Part shown: positions 8,490 through 16,789 of the stretch, piece after piece
Layout of the letters: each line of letters starts with the position of its first letter
How positions within the stretch are numbered: position 1 is the first letter of the stretch
Assembly: GCA_023212645.1 (NCBI GenBank)
Contig: JALBYC010000004.1
Span: 620,001-684,000, forward strand
Source: Farysia itapuensis
Taxonomy: Eukaryota; Basidiomycota; Ustilaginomycetes; Ustilaginales; Ustilaginaceae
Reading direction: 5' to 3'
DNA: 64,000 bases
Made by a program: the position numbers and the translations under genes
The notes under the pieces: model-generated
The model's database searches: none
Seen by the model: only the letters and a program-made list of their open reading frames with translations
What the model was told of the DNA's origin: nothing

Positions 8490-11120
8490 ATGTCTGGCTC
8501 GTGGAGTCGAGTGCCTATCGGTGCAGAACAGTCAAGGCGTGGATCTGAAGATAGCGCCACGTTCGGAAACAATCGCACTTACGAAGCACCCATCGCTGAC
8601 CAGTCAGTAGCTTCCACCTTCTATCCAAACTCGGAGAAACAGTACAACGACTATCCTTATCGCGGCGGCTCGACAAAGTGGTCCAACGACCCCGATGCTA
8701 GCATGTCGGCTACCTATCCACCCGGACCGCCTATTCACGGTGGTCATCAGCGCCACATCGACTTCTCGCAAAGCACTGACAATTCGCGACATCTGGACCC
8801 AAACGATCAGGGCAAGTCTACCTTGTATAAGCGCCCACACAACAGACGTCAAGACAGTGACTCGTGGGAACGGCTGCTCAAAGGCGCAGGCTACTCAAAT
8901 GGCTCTGAGAGTACCAACACTAGCTTTGTGGGCCTCAATGGTCGCTTTGGCGACGGTCCGAAGCTTTTGCACCCTTCGATTCGGCTGGTTCTATACATCC
9001 TGGTGCCCACCGCTCTGTTCTGGATCCCCGGAATTGTTGCCATTGTGCTCTACAATGCCATGCCCAGTAATGGCTTCGCGAAACCGACAGTGCTCGACGT
9101 CGGCATCTTTTGGTGGTCTGTGTGGCTCAGCTGCATCTGGATCGGCTGGTGGGTTTGCCGACTGGGAGCCATTATGCTACCGCGCATTCTCAGATGGACC
9201 GTCGGCAACTTTGGACAAAAGCTGCGCCGCTATACTGAATTCCTTATGGTCACGGAAAAGTACGTAGCCTTCCTGCTCTGGACTGTCGTGCTGGTCGCGC
9301 TCTGGTTCGCACTCATCATCGGCAACTATCAAGGTGCAAACAGGGCGGCCGTTGAATCTGCCAGTCTGACGCCCACCAACTCAACCTCGGGCACCACCAT
9401 TGTCTCTTCAACCACCGCCGACAACAGCTCTTGGCCAAGCACCAGCGACATCATGCTTTCGGGCTACCGTCTCTGGTTCGGCATCTGTATCAGCGCGGCG
9501 ATCCTTCTGGCCGAGAAGCTGTTTATTCAGGGCATTGCGTACAACTTCCACCGAGTCTCGTACGAAGACCGCATCTCTACCTCCAAGTTCAACATTAAGG
9601 TTTTGACCACTCTGTACGAGCATTCCAAGAACCTGAACCGAAAGGACACCTACATCTCGGCAGAGCATGAGGCCAAGCGCAAGTCAACCGGCCTCTTTCT
9701 TGCACGCGCAAAGCTTCGCAAGACGGGACAGAAGGTCAAAGATGTCGCACAGCAGAGCACTAGCATCTTGGGCACTGTGGCCAGCGAAATTGCTGGTCAA
9801 GCGGTACTGCAGCCTGGCAACACGCGCTCTGTCGTTGTTTCTTCTCTCAATTCGCGCAGACAGACGCAGGCTCTGGCCAGACGCATATGGTACAGCTTCT
9901 GCCCGCCCGGCAAGTCTGAGCTGCTCTCGGATGACATCAGTCACTGCTTCCCAGATGCCGTCACTGCAGAAGCCGCTTTCGAGATCTTCGACCGAGACCT
10001 CAATGGCGATATCACAAAGGACGAATTGGAGTCGGCTTGCATGGACATTCATCGAGAACGGCTGGCTTTGCAGCTCTCGATGCGCGATGTGGACTCTGCC
10101 GTCGGCCGCCTCGATTCCATCTTTATGAGCGTATTTGTCCTCATCGCGGCCATTATCATTGCCGCTATGCTCTCTGTGGCATTCAGCACCCTGGTGACAT
10201 CCTTTGGAACACTTATCTTGGGCTTGTCTTGGTTGATCGGAGGTACCGCTCAGGAAACGCTGGGCGCCATCCTGTTCCTGTTTGTCAAACATCCTTATGA
10301 CGTTGGTGACCGCGTCGACATTGGGGATGACTCCTACATTGTCAAAGAGATGCGATTGTTGACGACAATCTTCAAGACCACAAACGGCAAGAATGTCATG
10401 ATCTCGCACTCCCAGTTGGCTTTGAAGCCGATTGTGAATTTGCGCAGATCAGGCGCCATCGAGGAAGCCTTCAAGTTCGAAGTGGCCTACAGCACAACAT
10501 TCGCGCAGATTGAGATGCTCAGGACCAAGATGGTACACTGGCTCGACGGCGAGAAGCGCGACTTTCTGTCTGGACTCGACATTGGTGTCGTCGATTTCCA
10601 GGAGCAGGCCAGTATGACATTGTCAGCCGGGATCCGCTACAAGTCCAATTGGCAACAGGGTGGACTGAAAGCCCAGCGACGAAATCGTTGGCTATGTCAG
10701 CTCAAGATCTACTTGGCCGAATGCCAGATCTACGGACCCAAAGGCGACCCGAACGCCACCAGCGTCAGCCATGTTACCACAGTGCCTTATCCACCTCCGG
10801 ACGCAAGCTTGACCGCTACCTCTGCTGAAATGGGCGTCAAGCAGACCCTGGGAGCCGGCGATCGAGCCTACCGCTTCATGGACAAAGGCGCAGCCATCGG
10901 CGGTCCAGATGTGTTTGACGAGCCCATGGAATCAACCACCGCGCCCGGTACCGCTCCCAGCTCACGACCCATTTCCCCAGCCAACGCTCTAGAACAGGGC
11001 CGTTTGCGATCCGGCTTGCCCACCACCTCTTCCTCTGTCCCCGCTCCGCCGTACAACGCCGCACGACGGCCTGTAGCGCCAACCGAGTCGTACGAGCTAA
11101 CCACTCAGTCCCGCAGATAG
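8490..11120 (+). CDS. MscS-type mechanosensitive channel with EF-hand (fungal Msy1/Msy2 class)
   Basis: The product has 876 residues. After a polar N-terminus of ~160 residues there are four to five membrane segments (residues ~165-350). An EF-hand lies at about residues 495-520 with the loop DRDLNGDITKDE. The MscS pore helix and beta domain follow at about 545-680, with FGTLILGLSWLIGGTAQETLGAILFLF and HPYDVGDRVDIGD. The disordered tail is rich in Pro/Ser. This order (TM bundle, EF-hand, MscS) is that of S. pombe Msy1/Msy2 and Aspergillus MscS-like channels, which sit in the ER and limit calcium release during hypo-osmotic shock. The loop keeps Asp at positions 1 and 3, Asn at 5 and an acidic residue at 12, so calcium binding is plausible. 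The start is the first ATG after a TTG-led upstream extension. Confidence 0.93.
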   Translation: MSGSWSRVPIGAEQSRRGSEDSATFGNNRTYEAPIADQSVASTFYPNSEKQYNDYPYRGGSTKWSNDPDASMSATYPPGPPIHGGHQRHIDFSQSTDNSRHLDPNDQGKSTLYKRPHNRRQDSDSWERLLKGAGYSNGSESTNTSFVGLNGRFGDGPKLLHPSIRLVLYILVPTALFWIPGIVAIVLYNAMPSNGFAKPTVLDVGIFWWSVWLSCIWIGWWVCRLGAIMLPRILRWTVGNFGQKLRRYTEFLMVTEKYVAFLLWTVVLVALWFALIIGNYQGANRAAVESASLTPTNSTSGTTIVSSTTADNSSWPSTSDIMLSGYRLWFGICISAAILLAEKLFIQGIAYNFHRVSYEDRISTSKFNIKVLTTLYEHSKNLNRKDTYISAEHEAKRKSTGLFLARAKLRKTGQKVKDVAQQSTSILGTVASEIAGQAVLQPGNTRSVVVSSLNSRRQTQALARRIWYSFCPPGKSELLSDDISHCFPDAVTAEAAFEIFDRDLNGDITKDELESACMDIHRERLALQLSMRDVDSAVGRLDSIFMSVFVLIAAIIIAAMLSVAFSTLVTSFGTLILGLSWLIGGTAQETLGAILFLFVKHPYDVGDRVDIGDDSYIVKEMRLLTTIFKTTNGKNVMISHSQLALKPIVNLRRSGAIEEAFKFEVAYSTTFAQIEMLRTKMVHWLDGEKRDFLSGLDIGVVDFQEQASMTLSAGIRYKSNWQQGGLKAQRRNRWLCQLKIYLAECQIYGPKGDPNATSVSHVTTVPYPPPDASLTATSAEMGVKQTLGAGDRAYRFMDKGAAIGGPDVFDEPMESTTAPGTAPSSRPISPANALEQGRLRSGLPTTSSSVPAPPYNAARRPVAPTESYELTTQSRR

Positions 11121-11245
11121 ATTAGAAGCAATTAACCTCATTGTCTGACCCAGCATCTGTCGTCTAGCATGTCTTCACAAGCGGAATTCGAACAAATCAA
11201 AACAAAGAATATATACGCAAATTAATTTCTGTTAGGACGATCGAG

Positions 11246-11428
11246 AGACCAGTAGCGGAGTGGTCAAACGCGCGAGATTTAAGGTAAAGATTTTTCTTTG
11301 CGGTTTCGTGCGGTGCTAGACACTCCACGCGCCGAGACGCGTACAATTACGTGTGCCCCCCCACCTAAGATTTCTTAGGCTTGATTCCTCGTCCTTCGGG
11401 TTCGTGGGTTCGAACCCCACCTGGTCTA
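11246..11428 (+). tRNA. tRNA-Leu(UAA) with ~100-nt intron
   Basis: The acceptor stem is a perfect 7 bp: AGACCAG (11246-11252) with CTGGTCT (11421-11427), and discriminator A at 11428. The A box is TAGCGGAGTGG. The D stem is GCG/CGC. The T arm is GTGGG-TTCGAAC-CCCAC (11404-11420), which contains the B box. The anticodon TAA is at 11280-11282, preceded by T33 and followed by G37. The intron then runs from 11284 to about 11385. Its CTTA can pair with TAAG of the anticodon loop, as in nuclear pre-tRNA introns. A short variable arm with CC/GG pairing follows, as expected for a class II tRNA. The anticodon stem is C-G-A-G-A against C-C-T-C-G, leaving one A-C mismatch next to the loop, so the 3' splice position is uncertain by a few bases. 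Confidence 0.82.
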
Positions 11429-11432
11429 CCAC

Positions 11433-11437
11433 TTTTT
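11433..11437 (+). terminator. RNA polymerase III terminator of tRNA-Leu
   Basis: A run of five T residues on the sense strand lies 5 nt after the tRNA 3' end, as expected for Pol III termination. Confidence 0.7.
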
Positions 11438-12266
11438 CTGCCAACTTCTTTCACCGCAATTCCTTTCTTTTTTTCGTGAAGCCGTCAACAACTAGCCGTG
11501 TGCCGGCGAAGTCGAAGGAGGTGCGACTAGGGCTTGACTTGAGCATCTCGAAGTCGCATTTTTCCGACATGTGGAACAGACACGCTCGCAAGCCTTTCAT
11601 GCACTGAATCGTACCAAATAAGCTGAACCGTGTTGCTTGCGGAGCCCAGAGATTGATTGTCTGCTACAGAGTCAGTACCATGTGTCTGAAAGATGCAGTC
11701 CCTCCATTATACGGAGAGGACGCGCTCGCAAGTCTCCGCGACCGGCGAATGCAGCGCTATCTCGTTACAACCGAACCGACTTCATTTTGTTGGGCTGGCT
11801 TCGTTATCGTATAAAGGTGTGAACAAGAAGCGCACCGTCTTAAGTTCGCGGGTATCACCAGGGGTACGTGTGCGCTTCCGAAACAGAAGATACGTGGCTC
11901 AGCAGTCTTAGACACAGCAAATCTTGAAGAGGCAACAGTCACATTCAATTCATCGTAGTCAAGTTTCTTTCCAGCGTACCAACGATCCTCTCGCTTTTCT
12001 TGCTCTTTGCGTCCGAGTGTCCTCACTCGACCGAAACAAGCGACATAGGACTGTTCTCTATAGTCTGTGGAACCAAGACGAAGAAGTTTGCCTACTTGAA
12101 GGCTAGATAGGTCTAAGGGTGACATCAGAATTGATCACGTGGCTTGGCGTGGCCCTGTCCCGTATACAACGAGTGCCTCAAACTAACTTCCTGACACCGA
12201 ACAGTGGCATGAGACGCATCCTATGAGATTGTATTGCCCAAAGCATTCCGCAGCAACGTACAAAAG
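11438..12266. other. Intergenic region, 829 bp
   Basis: It lies between the tRNA gene and the convergent 3' end of the acyl-CoA ligase gene. Several 60-120-codon frames overlap on both strands (for example complement 11757-12125). They lack ATG starts in good context, known motifs or signal peptides, and I do not call them. No repeat or RNA gene was seen. Confidence 0.45.
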
Positions 12267-14060
12267 CTATAGTTTCGAAGCAAAGCGGGCCCGCAGAACA
12301 TTCTTTTGCACTTTGCCTGTGGACGTCTTGGGTAGTTCGTCGACCACGTCAAACCATTCCGGGACAGCAAAGCCAGACATGCGCTCCTTGCAGTGAGCCT
12401 TGAGTTTGTTGACCAGCTCCGTATACTTGGCATCGGACTTGCTGGGTTTGCCAAAAGCGGCTCGGACCTGTTCCTTAAGCACAACAAATGCTTGACCACG
12501 TTCGCCCCATTTTTCGTGTGGACGTGCAATAACGCAGCATTCGAGTACGTCGTCGTGAGCAGCCAGTTCTTGCTCGACCATGAGCGACGAGATGTTCTCG
12601 CCACCCGAGATAATGATGTCTTTGCCGCGATCCAGGATCTGGATCTCGCCGCCAGGGTGTCGCACAGCCAAGTCACCGGTGTGGAACCAACCTTTCAGAA
12701 CCGCCTTGGACGTCGCGGCCTCGTCCCTGTAGTAACCCAACATGGCCATGTTACCGCGCACGATGATCTCTCCCGTCTCCTTCCCATCCCTGGCCACGTC
12801 TACGAGATTCTGAGTCGACGAATCGGTTGAGCTTTCGGTTTTCACAACACGGGTTTCGTCAGAAGTCAGATAACTATGTCCCTGTCTCGCCATCATCCTT
12901 GCCCTTGCATCTACATCGAGTTTGGCCCATTCTGGCTCGAAGTATCGTCTCGTAAACGGCCCGTACGTTTCTGTCAATCCGTATACATGGACTGGGGTGA
13001 TGTTGAGCCCTTCTAGCTTTGCGAGGAGGTTCGCGGTGGGAGCACTGGCTGCTACGGCAACTCGGACGACGTTTGGCAATCGGGCCGCATCGGGGTGATT
13101 TACGATTCCGATTTGAACGGTAGGCGCGCCACAATAGTGGGTGACGCCGCGGTTGCGCAGGGCATCCCAAATGACAGCGTTGTCGACCTTGCGAATGGTG
13201 TGGTGAGTGGCGAGAGCTGCAGTGACAGCCCATGGATATGTCCAACCACACGCGTGGAACATCGGCAAAACCCAAAGGTAAACACTGTCCGAAGTTAAAT
13301 TTGCTTCAAACGCGTTTGAAATAGCCGAGAGGTACGAGCCTCTGTGCGAGGTAATGACACCTTTGGGCCGGCCTGTAGTTCCTGAGGTGTAGCAGAGTGC
13401 GATTGGTAGGTCCTCATCTTCGGGAGCATAGAGCAGCTTCCAGCCGCTTCGAGCTTGGGCGCTATCCTTGCCCGTGAAAAGATCTCGCTGCTCCTGCTCT
13501 GCCTTCTGCCAGGCCTGCCAGCCACGGTCAAGGAAGGACTCGTAAGGATCGTCGTGTTCCTGACCTCCCGAGTCTTTCGACACAATGACAGTCACCCCCT
13601 TGGGCACGGGGCTTGGAGCCAAGTGAACAAATTCATGGTCGACTAAGATGATTTTAGCACCTGAATGCTCGAGAACGTAGGCTACTTCCTTTGCGGTGTT
13701 CCTGATGTTGATCGGGTTGATGATCCCTCCAGCGGCGGGAATGCCGTAATGTGCGTCGGCAATCAAAGGTGCGTTGGGGCAGATGACGGCTACTCGGTCT
13801 CCATCGACAAATCCCGGGGTGGAGCGGATTGCAAAGGCCAGCGAGAGTGTACGAGCAGCCCACTGCTCATAAGTAAAATGGTAGCCACGCTCAGGATGGG
13901 TCAGGGCTACCTTCTTGGGGGTAATCAATGCAGCACGCAGCAAAAACGAGACCGGGGTCAACGAAGACCGGTAGTGTGGGGTATTTGGATGAACTGCCAG
14001 CGACAGATCAAACAGCGCTGGTGGCTGCGACGAACGCGGCGGAACGAATGTTGACGGCAT
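12267..14060 (-). CDS. Peroxisomal AMP-binding acyl-CoA ligase (PTS1)
   Basis: The product has 597 residues from ATG at 14060; the frame continues 14 codons upstream to a TTG only. It belongs to the ANL superfamily: the ATP-binding P-loop is CYTSGTTGRPKGVITSH (about residue 225), then the A5-like VYGLTETYGP, the GYYRDEAATSKA and GWFHTGDLAVRHPGGEIQILDRGKDIIISGGENIS block, and the catalytic Lys region PKTSTGKVQKNVLR near the C-terminus. The last three residues are SKL, a canonical type 1 peroxisomal targeting signal. The reaction is a carboxylate plus ATP and CoA giving acyl-CoA. The overall pattern resembles medium-chain or aromatic acyl-CoA ligases (plant AAE/benzoate-CoA type) more than long-chain FAA enzymes. 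The substrate is unknown. It is divergent from an SGNH hydrolase gene across 279 bp. Confidence 0.92.
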   Translation of the reverse strand: MPSTFVPPRSSQPPALFDLSLAVHPNTPHYRSSLTPVSFLLRAALITPKKVALTHPERGYHFTYEQWAARTLSLAFAIRSTPGFVDGDRVAVICPNAPLIADAHYGIPAAGGIINPINIRNTAKEVAYVLEHSGAKIILVDHEFVHLAPSPVPKGVTVIVSKDSGGQEHDDPYESFLDRGWQAWQKAEQEQRDLFTGKDSAQARSGWKLLYAPEDEDLPIALCYTSGTTGRPKGVITSHRGSYLSAISNAFEANLTSDSVYLWVLPMFHACGWTYPWAVTAALATHHTIRKVDNAVIWDALRNRGVTHYCGAPTVQIGIVNHPDAARLPNVVRVAVAASAPTANLLAKLEGLNITPVHVYGLTETYGPFTRRYFEPEWAKLDVDARARMMARQGHSYLTSDETRVVKTESSTDSSTQNLVDVARDGKETGEIIVRGNMAMLGYYRDEAATSKAVLKGWFHTGDLAVRHPGGEIQILDRGKDIIISGGENISSLMVEQELAAHDDVLECCVIARPHEKWGERGQAFVVLKEQVRAAFGKPSKSDAKYTELVNKLKAHCKERMSGFAVPEWFDVVDELPKTSTGKVQKNVLRARFASKL

Positions 14061-14339
14061 GGCGAGGAGAGGTAGAGAAAGACAGTGGTGGGGGGACAAC
14101 ACGCTCTAAGTTCTGATGTGGGCGCAGATTGCAGATTGATCTCTGGTCGGTTATGTGATTTTGTCCTACCATCCAAATTGCGGGGGCGGGGAATTGCTAG
14201 GAATAACCGGTCAAGTGATTTTCTGCTTTGCGTTTTGCGCACTTGGCACCCCAGTCACAGTCAGTCACAGTCACACTTCGTACACTTCGCACGCGCACTT
14301 CAAACGGCATGAGGCAGCTCTAACACGTGCACCATCACG

Positions 14340-15164
14340 ATGTTGCTCATAGCTCTTGGGTCTTCCTTTGCCGCGGGCCCAGGCATTGCGCCGCAGGTAG
14401 ACAAAGATGCTGGCAGGAGCGGCAACAACTATCCGTCTCTCTTTGCCCGCAAGCTTGGCCTAGGCGCCGACAAGCTGCTTGACCTCACAGTTTCGGGAGC
14501 GACCTTAAACAATGTGCTCTCGGAACCACAAGAAGCCGGAAGCACAACATTTGCCCCTCAGCTTAGCCTGCTCGATGAAAGCGAGAAAGAGGAACCCACA
14601 ATTGTGACTATTACGGGAGGAGGAAACGACATGTTCTACATTGGGTCCATGTTTGACCGCACGCTTCGACGTACATGGTGGGGACGCATTTTGCGATGGA
14701 CCATGTCGGCAGAGCAGAAAGCCAGCATGGACAATCCGACAAAGGTGTCCCCAGAAGTGGTCACCGAGCGCTTCCGCCAGATTCTGGACCACGTACATAG
14801 CAAGCTGCCGCGAGCCACAATATACCTGGTCGAGTATTTTGCCGTTATCGGACCGGATACCGTACCGGGCCGGCAGACAGTCATGACGAAAGCCGAACTA
14901 GACGAATATCGGAACACAGCACGGCTGCTTCAGCACATATACAAGGATGCTGCGGAGGGACGGTCCTACTGTCATATTGTCCCACTGGCCGATGAAAGCT
15001 GTGCCAAGCATGCTCTCGGCAGCAAGGAGCCCTGGGTGACGGGCTGCTCTCTCCTTGATTTTTACCGTGGAGGCGCCTTCCATCCGAACGCGGCGGGAAT
15101 GGTCGCTGCTGCCGACCGAGTCTACGAGTCTCACACCCAGCATTCGTCTCAAGCCGCTCAGTGA
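14340..15164 (+). CDS. SGNH/GDSL-type hydrolase
   Basis: The product has 274 residues. Block I is LGSSFAAGPG at residues ~6-15, where GSS replaces the classic GDS but keeps the catalytic Ser. Block III is ITGGGNDMFY at ~98-107, with oxyanion-hole Gly and Asn. The C-terminal Asp/His block is GAFHPNAAGM at ~252-261. This is a fungal SGNH esterase/lipase pattern. The protein begins directly with the first beta strand, so there is no signal peptide and it is probably cytosolic. Substrates are likely small esters or acyl groups, not known. It shares a promoter with the acyl-CoA ligase gene and is convergent with the MAPEG gene (63 bp between stops). Confidence 0.85.
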   Translation: MLLIALGSSFAAGPGIAPQVDKDAGRSGNNYPSLFARKLGLGADKLLDLTVSGATLNNVLSEPQEAGSTTFAPQLSLLDESEKEEPTIVTITGGGNDMFYIGSMFDRTLRRTWWGRILRWTMSAEQKASMDNPTKVSPEVVTERFRQILDHVHSKLPRATIYLVEYFAVIGPDTVPGRQTVMTKAELDEYRNTARLLQHIYKDAAEGRSYCHIVPLADESCAKHALGSKEPWVTGCSLLDFYRGGAFHPNAAGMVAAADRVYESHTQHSSQAAQ

Positions 15165-15227
15165 AGGACCCTCGTGCATGCAATGTCTCGAATCAAATGT
15201 ATTGTACCTAGCGCATGGCTAGTCTAT

Positions 15228-15725
15228 CTAAAGCAATCTGAAGCTTCCTTGAAGCCAAATGTACCACATGTGCAAAATAGCAGCGTTGAAGACAACGGTT
15301 CGGATGAAAGACTTCCAGTAGCTCTGAGTCTTGAGGTAGAGAAGTGTGTAGAAGAATCTCGAGACGTGGTAGCTGATGATGAAGTTATTGATCGTGGCCT
15401 TGTCAAGCTTTGTGTAGTTAGCAAAGAGCACGGTGACGAGGAAGAGGGGGATGTTTTCGAACGAGTTGGACTGGCAACTCTGGCCTCGAAGAATTGTCTG
15501 TTCGATCGGGTTGAGTTTGCGGCCAGAGGCGGCTTTCGCGTTGAGCTGCTGAACCCAAGCTCGTGGGTTGACGTTTGACCATCCACCTTGAACCTTGTTC
15601 GACTCGGCCAAGTAGATCGTGTACCAGTGAGGCCAAGCTGCCAGCAGGCAAGACACGGGAATGGCTGTCCATGTCAAATTGCCGGACAGCAAGGCGGAAA
15701 GCGAAGGATACGACGAAGTGACCAT
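15228..15725 (-). CDS. MAPEG-family membrane protein
   Basis: The product has 165 residues from ATG at 15725. It has four hydrophobic segments: near residues 14-34, ~80-100, ~108-128 and ~140-160. The stretch between the first two, NPRAWVQQLNAKAASGRKL, contains the NPR signature typical of MAPEG proteins (microsomal glutathione transferase/FLAP/LTC4 synthase family), followed by RGQSCQSNSFENIPLF, with FENIPLF resembling the family's conserved ENFPLF helix start. Members form trimers in the ER membrane and conjugate glutathione or act as peroxidases. The frame upstream contains 28 more codons of no similarity. The specific activity is unknown. Confidence 0.88.
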   Translation of the reverse strand: MVTSSYPSLSALLSGNLTWTAIPVSCLLAAWPHWYTIYLAESNKVQGGWSNVNPRAWVQQLNAKAASGRKLNPIEQTILRGQSCQSNSFENIPLFLVTVLFANYTKLDKATINNFIISYHVSRFFYTLLYLKTQSYWKSFIRTVVFNAAILHMWYIWLQGSFRLL

Positions 15726-16206
15726 GACGTTGGAGTGAGTGGATGGAAGGCAACGAGTGCGACACAAGCAAAGCAGCACACAAGTACAGCTCGAAGGAAC
15801 AAAGGGCAATCGGGTCCAGAAGAATATCTGAAAGCGGCTTCAGTCCAATGACGCACTCCACCTAAAAGCCTGAAAGCGGAACGCCGGAAACCTTGAGTTC
15901 TCTATCAGATTATCTCCCGATGATTCCGATCAAAATTGGTTTGGCAGGAGCTTGACAGATGAAGCACTAAGACGGAATTCAGGATCTAGTGTCGTAGCAA
16001 CACACGTCTTGGACTTGGTGAGATGGTATCTCCGGCTTGCTTCGGTCAGACTGAGTCTTGCTGGGCAAGAAGAGGTGTTATCGCGATTGGCGGCGCAGCA
16101 ACAACTCGGTAGCGGGAGCATCTAGGGACTCGCTGCTTCAACTGATGGACTGAGCACGGAAGAGCAGGGAACGACCGTTCGACGATCTCGTAGGACAGGT
16201 ACCGGC
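15726..16206. other. Divergent intergenic region, 481 bp
   Basis: It separates the MAPEG start (minus) from the ORF at 16207 (plus). Small antisense frames (complement 15930-16121) are unsupported. I see nothing else in it. Confidence 0.4.
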
Positions 16207-16569
16207 ATGGTCCAAGAAACTCCCGCCCCTAGCGGGGGCGCTCTCGACCTCGAGACCCTCCGGACACTCATGAAGCAGAACGCGGAACTAAATACCATGG
16301 TGACGACTTTTCTGAATGACTCGGCTCAATTGGCACTCTTGGCAACAAGATGTCCAGTTGTGCCTCAGCTTCCCGCAGCAATCGACATCCTGAACGGCAA
16401 GTTGCGGGCAGTAATGCCTAGGTACTGCGCAATCCTTTATGGCTTTTATCTCGTCCATCTTACCGATGCCCTGTACACGGTAATTTGCCAGATGCCCATA
16501 AACGCCTCGGACAGAGCTCAGAAATTCACCCAACCACCATACCAGTGTGGGACCTCAAGGATTGCATGA
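16207..16569 (+). CDS. Hypothetical protein, gene structure uncertain
   Basis: The single frame gives 120 residues. The first ~70 look like real protein: an Ala/Pro-rich start, then LDLETLRTLMKQNAELNTMV and a helix-rich stretch ending LPAAIDILNGKLRAVM. The amphipathic helices would suit a small subunit of a complex or a coiled-coil protein. After that the sequence (PRYCAILYGFYLVHLTDALYTVICQMP) could be real or read-through into an intron; candidate donors lie at GTACTG (about 16423) and GTAATT (about 16480), but no acceptor gives an obviously better continuation. I do not recognise the family. It is convergent with the ADHFE1-type gene. Confidence 0.4.
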   Translation: MVQETPAPSGGALDLETLRTLMKQNAELNTMVTTFLNDSAQLALLATRCPVVPQLPAAIDILNGKLRAVMPRYCAILYGFYLVHLTDALYTVICQMPINASDRAQKFTQPPYQCGTSRIA

Positions 16570-16789
16570 GATTATGTGCAACAGATTATGTTGGATGGCG
16601 TCGGTGTGCCCATGTGCGTGTACAACTTGTGCCCGTGTGCACTCGTGACTGCGGCCGGGTGCAAGGGTGTCCAATTGCACATCTGCCATATGCTATAGGC
16701 CCTCAAGCAATACTCTCATCTACCAGAACCTCTACGCCTCAGGGTAAATGTTTGGGCTGTATGATGCTTTCGTGAGCTACACTACACAA

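Noticed and set aside
9684..10409. 241-codon minus-strand frame inside the MscS channel gene
   Set aside because: It is antisense to the EF-hand and pore region of a well-supported channel gene.
11757..12125. 122-codon minus-strand frame downstream of the tRNA gene
   Set aside because: No motif, no signal peptide, starts at a non-ATG or poor site, and is overlapped by equal-sized frames on the other strand.
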